NCBI GenBank assembly: GCA_964641665.1
Contig: CAZXKO010000042.1
Coordinates: 38,988-102,987 of the forward strand
DNA: 64,000 nucleotides
Source of the DNA: Gp1-AA133 sp964641665
GTDB taxonomy: Bacteria > Acidobacteriota > Terriglobia > Terriglobales > Acidobacteriaceae
Direction of reading: 5' to 3'
The notes below the pieces were generated by a model. The model was not told the origin of the DNA, ran no database searches, and worked only from the letters and a program-made list of their open reading frames with translations. Each line of letters starts with the position of its first letter. Position 1 is the first letter of the stretch. Below, piece after piece: positions 16,303 through 24,484 of this stretch. The translations under genes were made by a program, and so were the position numbers.

Positions 16303-17173
16303 ACGAACCCGCACGCTCGTTTTTACGGACCTCGACGGCACCCTTCTCGATCATCACTCCTACTCGTGGGAGGGTGCGCGTCCGGCGCTTGAGGAGTTGC
16401 GCCGCCGCGCCACCCCGCTCATTTTCTGCACTAGTAAGACCCGCGCCGAAGTCACCGCCTTGCGTCGAAAGATGGGTAACACCCACCCCTTTATCGTCGA
16501 AAATGGCGGGGCGATCGTGATCCCGGCTGGCTATTTTCGATCATTCGCTCCCGCCGCGGCGCGGTCGACAAACTACACCTTGATCCTTGGCCGACCTTAT
16601 GAGGAACTGATTCGTGAGCTACGTGAGATTGCCCAGCGGGCCGCGGTGGACGTCTACGGGTTTCATCAAATGTCCGCAGAAGCCGTTGCCCGAGCCACTG
16701 GACTCACCTTGCAAGAGGCTCGCATGGCCCAACAACGGAAAGCCGCCGAACCCTTCATCTTTCGGAATGCAAGCCCCGCGAAAATCAGGAATTTTCGTCG
16801 CCTCGCGCACAAGCGCGGCTACTCCGTCCAGAAAGGCGGCCGCTTCTGGCATTTTGCCGGTGGCCACGATAAGGGCCTTGCGCTAAGCGCGCTGATTGGC
16901 TTTTACCGCGTCGCTTGGGGCGCTCGCATTCGCACCATCGCCCTTGGCGACAGTGGCAACGACCTGTTGATGCTCCAACTCGTCGATCTGGCGATACTGA
17001 TGCCCAAACCCGACGGGACCTACGACAGAGAGGTCACAACGAAGATGCCCACAATCGCGCGGGCGAAACAGCCGGGACCCGCGGGCTGGTGTCACGCCTT
17101 ACTGCAAGCGCTGGGAGCACGCGCGAGAGTTCGCCAAAACCGCGATGCCCCGACCAGCACACACGGATCCTGA
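16295..17173 (+). CDS. HAD-family mannosyl-/glucosyl-3-phosphoglycerate phosphatase
   Basis: This enzyme of about 292 residues should dephosphorylate the phosphorylated glycoside made by the upstream synthase. The nucleophile motif is FTDLDGTLLD, close to the N-terminus. The motif IFCTSKTRAEV and the C-terminal IALGDSGNDLLML complete the Cof-type HAD set typical of the MpgP group. There is no ATG, GTG or TTG between the end of the channel gene and the catalytic motif. The best start with a ribosome-binding site (AGAGG at 16281-16285) is ATC at 16295. TTG codons from 16118 to about 16210 would overlap the channel gene by 90 bases or more. The start is therefore uncertain. Confidence 0.85.
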   Translation: MSERTRTLVFTDLDGTLLDHHSYSWEGARPALEELRRRATPLIFCTSKTRAEVTALRRKMGNTHPFIVENGGAIVIPAGYFRSFAPAAARSTNYTLILGRPYEELIRELREIAQRAAVDVYGFHQMSAEAVARATGLTLQEARMAQQRKAAEPFIFRNASPAKIRNFRRLAHKRGYSVQKGGRFWHFAGGHDKGLALSALIGFYRVAWGARIRTIALGDSGNDLLMLQLVDLAILMPKPDGTYDREVTTKMPTIARAKQPGPAGWCHALLQALGARARVRQNRDAPTSTHGS

Positions 17174-17210
17174 CCGGCCTCGCACCATCCCACGCTCACG
17201 AAACGCAACT

Positions 17211-17699
17211 CTAACCTGCCACGCTCAAACGCGTTCGAATCTCACACGCCAGGTCATGCATCACCTTGATTTTCTCGGCCGCGGGCTGGGGCACTCCGGG
17301 CACGGAGAGCGCCAGATCGCACGAAAGCAGCAGCGCGGTAACACTCTCCTTCAATTCGCTCCACATCTCTCGTTCGGCGGACTGCCGTGCTACCTGCTCC
17401 TCCTGCTGCCGGCGGCGCAGCGCCGTGCGGATCTCGCGCACCACCCGCTCGACGCCGCTGATCGCGAAGTTAACCTACACGGGGATTGCCGTTCCCAGAT
17501 GCTGCGACATCTGATCACTTCCATCCGGCTCGGCTTCGAGCAGGAACTGATCGATGATGACGGCGGAGTATTCCTGCGATCTCAGCTTGGTCCCCGCCTC
17601 CTGAAGAGTTGAGGCTACGTGGGTAGGATGCCCGGTCGCCGCTTCCACGGCTTGTGCACATTCGCGGCTGCGGGAAGACGGTGTTATCAAGAGGATCAT
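17211..17699 (-). pseudogene. Receiver-like / HisKA-like protein interrupted by an in-frame amber codon
   Basis: The reading frame runs from ATG 17699, with AAAGGAAGG just upstream, to the stop at 17211, except for one TAG at 17475-17477. Before the TAG lies a degenerate receiver fold (ILLITPSSRSREC to SAVIIDQF). After it, the same frame continues as VNFAISGVERVVREIRTALR and then a helical block resembling a histidine-kinase dimerisation domain without the His (WSELKESVTALLLSCDLAL). A Tyr codon one base away would restore about 162 residues. It follows the sigma54 regulator on the same strand. It may be a recent pseudogene, a readthrough gene or a sequencing error. Confidence 0.65.
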
Positions 17700-17809
17700 G
17701 CCTTCCTTTATGCAAGTCTCGCGCCACAACTTTGTCACTGAAAACACACGAGTTGCTGCACCGACCTCCCGTTTGAGTTCCATCTTGGGAAGCTGGCGCA
17801 GAACCCGAT

Positions 17810-19219
17810 TCAATCTTGGGAACTGTATTCCTTCAGTTTCCGATACAACGTAGTCTTTCCGATGCCCAGCAAACGTGCCGCCAGCAGTCTGTCCCCGTTG
17901 AGTTGGGCAATCGTATTGAGGATGGTCTGCTTTTCGAGTTCCGACATGGGCACGATCTTGTTGGCACTCTCGCCGTTGGCGGCAGACGCACTCGCCTGCA
18001 GATTACTCACTGCCGGGGGCAGATCTCCCACATGCAGCGTGGGCCCGGTCGTAAAGGCACACGCCCGCTCCAGGCAGTTCTCAAGTTCGCCGACGTTGCC
18101 CGGCCAGTCATATGCCAGCATCGCCTTCAAAGCATCATCACTCAGAATCCGTTCTTGTCCGGATGCGCGCGCCAGCCGCTCCAGGAAATGCGCCGCCAGA
18201 ATCGGGATGTCCTGCCGCCGCTCGCGCAGCGAAGGGATTCTCAGGCTCAGCACGTTCAGCCGGAAATACAGATCGCGGCGGAACGTCCCTTGCGCGACAG
18301 CCTGCTCCAGATCGCGATTGGTCGCCGCCAGAATGCGAACGTTCATTGGAACCTGCTTCGTGCTCCCTACCGGCCGGATTTCTTTCTCTTGAATCGCCCG
18401 AAGCAATTTTGCCTGCAGATCAACGGGCAGTTCGCCTACCTCGTCCAGAAACACGGTGCCGCCCTCTGCAATCGCCAGCAAGCCATCCTTCGCGTGTGCG
18501 GCCCCGGTGAACGCACCCTTTACGTACCCAAACAGTTCACTCTCGATCAGGGTGGGAACCAGTGATCCGCAATCTACGGGAATGAACGGCTTGTCACGGA
18601 ATGGCCCTGAAAAATGGATGGAGCGCGCCACCAGCTCTTTGCCGGTCCCGCTCTCGCCCAGGATCAGCACCGGGTGCGTGCTGTGCGCCGCCTTGGCGAT
18701 GATGCGATAGAGTTTCTCCATCTCGGGAGCGCGCCCCACGATGCTGCCGAAGCCATGTTTCGACTTGATCTTCTCGCGCAGCATGCGATTCTCGGTCTTG
18801 AGGTTCAGGTGGGTCACCAGGCGATCGAGCAGCAGTCTGAGTTCATCCAAGCTGAACGGCTTGGTAACGTAGTCGTACGCTCCATTCTTCATCGCCTGTA
18901 CCGCGGACTGCACTGTCCCGTATCCGGTCACGACCACCACCGCCGCATCCGGCCGTCGGCTCTTGATCTGGTTCAAAGCCTCCAGCCCGCCTGCTCCTGG
19001 CAACCGCAGGTCGAGCAAGACTGCGTCGATCTCCTGCGTCTCCAGCACGCGATATGCATGCTCGGCCGAATCTGCGGTGAAGGTATTAAATCCTAGCGAC
19101 TGGGCGACTTCACGGCACGCCTCACGGATTGCCCGCTCGTCGTCGACGATCAGTAGATTCAGGAAGTTGGCACCCTCAATCTGAGGTGTGCTGGGCGCGG
19201 TGGCTTCCGCTATGGTCAT
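17810..19219 (-). CDS. NtrC-family sigma54 response regulator
   Basis: This 469-residue DNA-binding regulator has three parts. The receiver holds phospho-acceptor Asp70 (VLLDLRLPG). The AAA+ domain carries Walker A GESGTGKE and the sigma54-contact loop GAFTGA. The C-terminal Fis-type HTH is DRLLAARLLGIGKTTLYRKL. ATG overlaps the stop of the upstream histidine kinase by four bases (ATGA at 19216-19219), so the two are a coupled pair. It should activate sigma54 promoters in response to the kinase signal. Targets are unknown. Confidence 0.94.
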   Translation of the reverse strand: MTIAEATAPSTPQIEGANFLNLLIVDDERAIREACREVAQSLGFNTFTADSAEHAYRVLETQEIDAVLLDLRLPGAGGLEALNQIKSRRPDAAVVVVTGYGTVQSAVQAMKNGAYDYVTKPFSLDELRLLLDRLVTHLNLKTENRMLREKIKSKHGFGSIVGRAPEMEKLYRIIAKAAHSTHPVLILGESGTGKELVARSIHFSGPFRDKPFIPVDCGSLVPTLIESELFGYVKGAFTGAAHAKDGLLAIAEGGTVFLDEVGELPVDLQAKLLRAIQEKEIRPVGSTKQVPMNVRILAATNRDLEQAVAQGTFRRDLYFRLNVLSLRIPSLRERRQDIPILAAHFLERLARASGQERILSDDALKAMLAYDWPGNVGELENCLERACAFTTGPTLHVGDLPPAVSNLQASASAANGESANKIVPMSELEKQTILNTIAQLNGDRLLAARLLGIGKTTLYRKLKEYSSQD

Positions 19220-21171
19220 GACTGTTCTCGCTTTCTCTTTCCAGATTTCGCCAGGCCCGGGGGAGAGTTTGTTTCCAGAATTTCACGCACTTTGTCCAGC
19301 AGGGCCGCACCTGTAAACGGCTTGCGGACGAACACCACTGGATCCTCTTCTTCGTCGCTCTGCTGAGGTTCATACCCCGACATGTAAAGCACCTTCAGGG
19401 CCGGCCGCTCTCTGTGCAGTTGTCGGCCGAGTTCGCGCCCGCTCATCCCGGGCATTACAACGTCTGCAAGCAGCAGATGGATGGTTTCCGGATGCCGCCT
19501 TGCCGAAACAATTGCTTCCGCGCCGTTTCCGGCCTCCAACACCTGGTACCCGCATTCGCTCAGAACTCTCTTCGCCGCTGCGCGCACCGTGACGTTGTCT
19601 TCCACCAGCAACACAGTTTCTCCGGCACGCGCTGGCGAATGCCGGAGCTCCACCTTGCCGGCGATGGGCGCTTCCGGAATGCGCGGCAAGATCACGCTGA
19701 AGCGGGCTCCTTGCCCGGGTTCACTCTCGACCGCGATGCTGCCTCCGCTGTTCTTCACGATGTTGTAGACGTTGGCCAGACCAAGACCATTCCCCCGCCC
19801 CGGAGTCTTGGTCGTGAAGAACGGCTCGAACAGGTGCGAGCGGGTTTCCGCGGTCATTCCGCAACCCGTGTCGGATACCGCGAGCAGAACGCCGGGCATC
19901 GCACTTCGCGGCACCGCCGTATCCGGCGGCTGGAGGTCGCAGTTGGCCGTCTCTACCGTGATACGACCGCTGTCAGAGATCGCGTCGCGCGCATTGAGCA
20001 CAAGATTGAACAGGATCTGCTGCACTTGCGTCGGATCCATCTTTACGTTGCCGAGATGTTCCTCGAGCTGCAAGCACAGCTCGATGTTCTCCCCGATCAA
20101 CCGCCCGAGAAGGTTCCGCGCGCCCGTGACCGTCTGATTAAGGCAAAGAATCCGCGGTTCGATCACCTGCTGCCGGGAAATCGCCAGCAACTGCTGGATA
20201 AGGGCGGCCCCTTGCTCCCCCGCCAGGCGGATCTCTTCGGCGTGGCGGCGCAGCCGGCCGTCCTTCCCCAGCCCCGCCACCAGAAGGTCGGAGTACAGCA
20301 TGATGCCCGTCAGCAGATTGTTGAAATCGTGCGCCACGCCACCCACCAACCGGCCAACCACTTCCATCTTCTGGGCTTCGCGCAGCCGCTGCTCGGCCCG
20401 TTTGCGCTCAGTGATGTCCTCGGTCATTCCGATCGCGAATTGGGGCTCGCCGTCTGGCCCGCGTACTACTGAAACCGTGAGCCGAACCCATCCAGTGCAC
20501 TCTCCCTTGCCGAGATAGCGAACGTCCAGTTCATAGGACTCCCGTTTGCCGTCAACCAACTCCTGGAAGAGCCGCAGATCCTGACCTACGTCCTCGGGAT
20601 GCGTGAAATCGCGGAAGTGCATACCGCGCAGTTCCTCGTGGGTGTAGCCCAACATGCGCTCCACCGCCGGGTTGGTTTCGAGAACCCGCCCTACCAGATC
20701 GCACTGCACAATCCCCATGGCGGCCGCTTGAAAGATGGCGCGGAATCGCCGGTCGCTGTCGCGAACCACTCGGCGACGCTCGCGCTGGCTCACGTCACGA
20801 ATCGTGACCACCAGAAGTCTGCGGTCTTGCGCCCGAAACGCCGAGCACGTGGACTCGACCCGAATGGGTGTTCCATCCTTGCGACGGCCGAGGTACTCAC
20901 ACAGGGGATTTCCGTTGCTGATCCTTGCCGTGTCGGTCACACACGTTCGAACGCAACCCTGGCCGTCGACCCGAAAATCCGCCAGCGGCTTGTCCTGAAC
21001 TTCTGAGCAATCCGAATAACCGAACAGCTCCGCGAAGGCGGCGTTCGCATACAGAATTCGACCTCGCTCGGCGAGCGCCGCACCCTCCGGGCTCGCGTCA
21101 AGCGCCGCTTTCAGCAGTTCTGCATCGCAGGATTCGGAGGGGCCAGCCAGAGCTCGCAATACTCGTCCCAT
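19216..21171 (-). CDS. Hybrid sensor histidine kinase with two PAS domains and a C-terminal receiver
   Basis: This soluble kinase of about 651 residues has the following order: two PAS/PAC sensor domains (first from the N-terminus, second beginning RFRAIFQAAAMGIVQ), HisKA with phospho-His in GVAHDFNNLLTG, and HATPase with an N-box (NLVLNARDAI) and G-boxes. It ends in a receiver with acceptor Asp in LLLADVVMPGMSG. There are no membrane segments, so the signal is cytosolic. ATG 21171 is chosen over an in-frame start at 21282, because the extra N-terminus is basic and unstructured. The stop overlaps the NtrC-type regulator start. Confidence 0.92.
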   Translation of the reverse strand: MGRVLRALAGPSESCDAELLKAALDASPEGAALAERGRILYANAAFAELFGYSDCSEVQDKPLADFRVDGQGCVRTCVTDTARISNGNPLCEYLGRRKDGTPIRVESTCSAFRAQDRRLLVVTIRDVSQRERRRVVRDSDRRFRAIFQAAAMGIVQCDLVGRVLETNPAVERMLGYTHEELRGMHFRDFTHPEDVGQDLRLFQELVDGKRESYELDVRYLGKGECTGWVRLTVSVVRGPDGEPQFAIGMTEDITERKRAEQRLREAQKMEVVGRLVGGVAHDFNNLLTGIMLYSDLLVAGLGKDGRLRRHAEEIRLAGEQGAALIQQLLAISRQQVIEPRILCLNQTVTGARNLLGRLIGENIELCLQLEEHLGNVKMDPTQVQQILFNLVLNARDAISDSGRITVETANCDLQPPDTAVPRSAMPGVLLAVSDTGCGMTAETRSHLFEPFFTTKTPGRGNGLGLANVYNIVKNSGGSIAVESEPGQGARFSVILPRIPEAPIAGKVELRHSPARAGETVLLVEDNVTVRAAAKRVLSECGYQVLEAGNGAEAIVSARRHPETIHLLLADVVMPGMSGRELGRQLHRERPALKVLYMSGYEPQQSDEEEDPVVFVRKPFTGAALLDKVREILETNSPPGLAKSGKRKREQS

Positions 21172-21399
21172 CGTGGTCGTCTTCGTCTTCGCTAGGGAGC
21201 AACGGCGACGACGGCCGGCGGCAGACCAAATCGGGAATCTCTTGGCGCCGCCTGAGTGCGCCTTACTCCCTATTTGGGACAACTATAGGAGTCCAATATG
21301 GGAATGCATAAGTGCGGTCGTCACACGGGTGTGTGACGTGCAAACATGGAGCGGATGCCCTAGCGCCCGGCTCAGCTAGGGAAACTGACAGCCGAACGC

Positions 21400-22095
21400 T
21401 TATTCGTGGAGGGGGATCGGTTCGGTGAGCCGGAAGGTAAGCCGCCGCTCGGGTCCGACCGTCACATCCTGAATTAGTCTCACCGGCCCTCGGCTCTTTC
21501 CACCGACGGAGACCGTATCGCCAATCGGGTACACACCGCTCGCCGGTTCGGCCGCCCCTACGAGTGCGCTCCGGCCGGACTCGTTCTCTGCAAAAGCTAG
21601 GTTCCCTTTTCGCGGCGGTCCCCCGCCCTTCGCAAACGTGCTGGAACTCTGCGCTGGCAAAGCTTGGCCTCGGATGGTGATCGAACCCAGCGTCAAACGT
21701 AAGTATCCGGGCGAGTCCGAGATACCAGCCGCCTTGGCCTCCATGATGCGCCCGGTCACCGGCGCTCCTCGTTCGGCGAGAACCCCCCCATTCACTACGA
21801 TGGGCTCGTCGAGCACTGCATCAAAAGAATCGCCGGGATGGGCTGTGGCGCTGGAAAGGGTCGACCCTAGATGCACCGTGACCGGGGTTCCAGCCGGGAC
21901 ATGGGCTCCCGGCGGAATCACCGCGCTCGTCGGAGAAATACCCGTTGCCTGCCCCGCTTGGGCAAACGGGAGATGTTCTTCATCACCAGGCGGTCCCGAG
22001 GAAGCTGCGACTGGGACTGCCGACTGGCGGCTACACCCCGCCGTCAGAATCAGTCCAAGAACAATCGCCGGACACCCCACCCTGCATCCCCTCAT
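21400..22095 (-). CDS. Secreted lipoprotein of unknown function
   Basis: This predicted lipoprotein has about 231 residues. Its N-terminus MRGCRVGCPAIVLGLILTAG leads to a lipobox LTAGC near residue 21. The mature part has a Pro/Ser linker followed by beta-rich segments (VPAGTPVTVHLGSTLSSATA, DSFDAVLDEPIVVNGG). This resembles the surface or conjugal-protein beta domains seen in acidobacterial secreted proteins, and it has no catalytic motif. ATG 22095 is preferred over the in-frame reading from 22215, which lacks a signal peptide. It is divergent from the kinase operon side and stands alone. Confidence 0.7.
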   Translation of the reverse strand: MRGCRVGCPAIVLGLILTAGCSRQSAVPVAASSGPPGDEEHLPFAQAGQATGISPTSAVIPPGAHVPAGTPVTVHLGSTLSSATAHPGDSFDAVLDEPIVVNGGVLAERGAPVTGRIMEAKAAGISDSPGYLRLTLGSITIRGQALPAQSSSTFAKGGGPPRKGNLAFAENESGRSALVGAAEPASGVYPIGDTVSVGGKSRGPVRLIQDVTVGPERRLTFRLTEPIPLHE

Positions 22096-22261
22096 GCGCT
22101 TAATCTTCAGACTCAGCCTCCGAAGGGACAAGTCGCAAGAGAGGTGCCAACCCTTCGTTGTTGTAGCGAAAGCCCTTAGAGAATTCTTCCGAGTATTTTC
22201 GTGTATTTCCTGCACGTCAGCAGAGCAGGATTGTCCGACTTACCGAGCGGCGTTTCACCTT

Positions 22262-22298
22262 CCAAAACAAAGCCCGAAGGGGTGTTCCCCCTTCGGGC
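22262..22298 (-). terminator. Rho-independent terminator of the OmpA-like gene
   Basis: A perfect stem GCCCGAAGGGG/CCCCTTCGGGC (22272-22298) with a five-base loop is followed, on the minus strand, by TTTGTTTT. It lies 26 bases after the stop of the gene at 22324. Confidence 0.85.
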
Positions 22299-22323
22299 GT
22301 GAGTCGTGCGGAAGAGCCGAGGA

Positions 22324-24117
22324 CTACTTCTTCTTGGCTGGTTTCTTCGTGACCTTCCTTTTCGCAGGCGCGGCCTTAGCCGCTTCCCTGCCGCCGATCA
22401 GCGTCAACGAATCGGTGGCGTTGAACGGATAGTGCCGCACGGAGGTTTGGGTTTGGCCCGCTGCGTTCAACGTGACGTCCACCCGGCGATTGCTCGCCCA
22501 GATGATCGTCTTCATGTTGCGTAGGACACGGGCCCGCTCCTCTGTGGTCAGGTCGGTGTTCTCGTCCAACGATGCTTTGACCTCGGCCGCAGTTAGGTTG
22601 TGCTGGTCGCCCAAGGCCTTGGTTTCGATATTCGCCTCGGGTACCCCGTTCTGTACCAGGTAGCTCTTCACCCGCGCCACGCGACGCTCCGAGAGTGCCT
22701 GGTTATACGGCGCGGAACCGCGTACATCGGCGTGTCCTTCGAGCGTCAGGTGAGCATCCGGCTTGGCCTCAAGATACTTCCTGAAATCCGTAGCTAGCGC
22801 CAGCAGCGTTTGCTGCTGACTCGTGACCAGCCCGGCATTTGGATCCTTCACTGTCGGCTGCGCAGTCGGGAAGTAGACGCTGTGCAGTGCCAGCCGCGCT
22901 TCCAGTTGCTTGTCCACCACTGGCGGTGGAGGAGCTTCGACCATCGCCTGCGAGGAAGCATTCGTTGCCAGGCCACGCGAATCGGTACAAGTCGCGTTAA
23001 CCGTGATCGCGCCCGGAGACGCCCCCGTCGTGGTCAGCGTCGCAACGTTGCCATTGCCGGAAACGCTGCCGCCGCTGGAACTCCAGCCCGAAACCGTCAC
23101 CGGCACACCGTCGGGACTGCTGCACGAGCAGGTGACCGTCACCGGTGTACCCGCCTGCCCACTCGTGGGACTCGCCGAACAACTCATCGTCGGCGGATTC
23201 TTCGGCGGCTCCTTCACCGCATAATTCGCGGTACAACTGGCTTCACCGTTCTTCACCTTGGGATCGGTGATATGCGAAGTCACGGTATAGTTGCCGCCAG
23301 CCACGCCCTTTGTGTCGATCGTGGCCGTGCTGTCCTTACCCGTAACCGGCCCGCCATTCCCGCTCCAGGCGTAGCTCAACGTGTGCTTGGGATTGAAATT
23401 GCTAGCCGTCGCCGTCGCGGTCACCGGCTCACCTTGCATCACTTCTGCGTGATCCACCGAACAGCTCGCCGTCGGCGCGACCGGGGGTGCTCCGCCGAAG
23501 TTCAGCACGACACCCGTACGCAACCGCACGCCGTCAAAGCTGGGACGCCGCAGGTCGGGCTGGCTCGGAGATACTTGCGCGGCGAAGTTGTGGCGCGCCC
23601 ATTGATAATCCGCTTCAATCACGCGGATGCTCAGGTGCTTCATGATGTTGAGATCGATGCCCCCGCCCAGAATCGCACCCACACCTGTGCGCGCGCCAAA
23701 ACTGGAGGTGTTCAGGTGATTGGCGCTTAGCAGGGTATGCACGAAAAGATTAATGCCCTCTCCGCGATACGTCGCCCGTGGACCGAGCGAGTAGGTGCTG
23801 AAATCGTTTCCACTCTTGTAGTTCCCCCCGAAGTCTCCTTCCAGCGCGAAGTTGGGGTGGAAGTTGTAACCTAGGGCCAGTCCGAATCCATCCGGCATGC
23901 TGGGCAACTTAAGCGGCAGTACTCCCCCGCTCCCGTTCGGCCCGCCCGGAACATTCCCCCCCGGGTTCAACCATTGGTAACCCGCGAACAGATCCACCTT
24001 GGGCGGATTTTGTTGATCTTGCGCCAGCGCCACATTCGTGCTCAGTACGGAACATACCGTCAAGAAAAAGCACAGCCAGAAAGTTGTCTTGCCGCGTGGA
24101 TATCGACAAACCGACAT
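22324..24117 (-). CDS. OmpA-like outer membrane protein with Ig-like repeats and a Lys-rich tail
   Basis: This 597-residue secreted protein has a signal peptide ending near LSTNVALAQ and then an N-terminal beta-barrel domain (DLFAGYQWLNPGG, about residues 40-210). Two Ig/PKD-like domains follow (about 215-390). A C-terminal OmpA peptidoglycan-binding domain contains LEGHADVRG and NQALSERRVARVKSYL. The last 16 residues are strongly basic (KAAPAKRKVTKKPAKKK), which is unusual after an OmpA domain. GGAGGA precedes the ATG, and a terminator follows. It likely links the outer membrane to peptidoglycan. Confidence 0.87.
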   Translation of the reverse strand: MSVCRYPRGKTTFWLCFFLTVCSVLSTNVALAQDQQNPPKVDLFAGYQWLNPGGNVPGGPNGSGGVLPLKLPSMPDGFGLALGYNFHPNFALEGDFGGNYKSGNDFSTYSLGPRATYRGEGINLFVHTLLSANHLNTSSFGARTGVGAILGGGIDLNIMKHLSIRVIEADYQWARHNFAAQVSPSQPDLRRPSFDGVRLRTGVVLNFGGAPPVAPTASCSVDHAEVMQGEPVTATATASNFNPKHTLSYAWSGNGGPVTGKDSTATIDTKGVAGGNYTVTSHITDPKVKNGEASCTANYAVKEPPKNPPTMSCSASPTSGQAGTPVTVTCSCSSPDGVPVTVSGWSSSGGSVSGNGNVATLTTTGASPGAITVNATCTDSRGLATNASSQAMVEAPPPPVVDKQLEARLALHSVYFPTAQPTVKDPNAGLVTSQQQTLLALATDFRKYLEAKPDAHLTLEGHADVRGSAPYNQALSERRVARVKSYLVQNGVPEANIETKALGDQHNLTAAEVKASLDENTDLTTEERARVLRNMKTIIWASNRRVDVTLNAAGQTQTSVRHYPFNATDSLTLIGGREAAKAAPAKRKVTKKPAKKK

Positions 24118-24213
24118 GTGAATCCTCCGGAACTAAACCGTTCACTTACTAGGATCTGACCAACCGCGAATCATGAGAAACGGTATGAGATAAACGTCAA
24201 GACGGGGTTTTGT

Positions 24214-24420
24214 GTGACCGCGAATTTTACAGCAACCAAACCCCAAAGCGAAGCTTGGAGTGCCGAATATTACCCGATTCCGAACCAGCGATTACAATGG
24301 CAATATCTCGGGAAGCCTGTGGGCTTTCTGCGGGGTTTGTCTCAGTTTGATATTCAGGTTTTGGAAGAGTTCGGCAGAAGCGGAGGCATGACCTACAAGA
24401 CTCCCCAACCGAACGACTGA
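24214..24420 (+). CDS. Small hypothetical protein
   Basis: This 68-residue ORF starts with GTG at 24214 and is divergent from the OmpA-like gene. It has no signal peptide, membrane segment or recognised motif, and no clear ribosome-binding site. The composition (AEYYPIPNQRLQWQYLGKPV) is ordinary protein-like, with even use of aromatic residues. It ends 64 bases before the sigma54 regulator on the same strand. I do not recognise it. Confidence 0.4.
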   Translation: MTANFTATKPQSEAWSAEYYPIPNQRLQWQYLGKPVGFLRGLSQFDIQVLEEFGRSGGMTYKTPQPND

Positions 24421-24484
24421 TTCACCTGCTCTCATCCCTGTCTGGGATTGCGCCAGGAATCCGAATAATGGAATTTATGCACTT

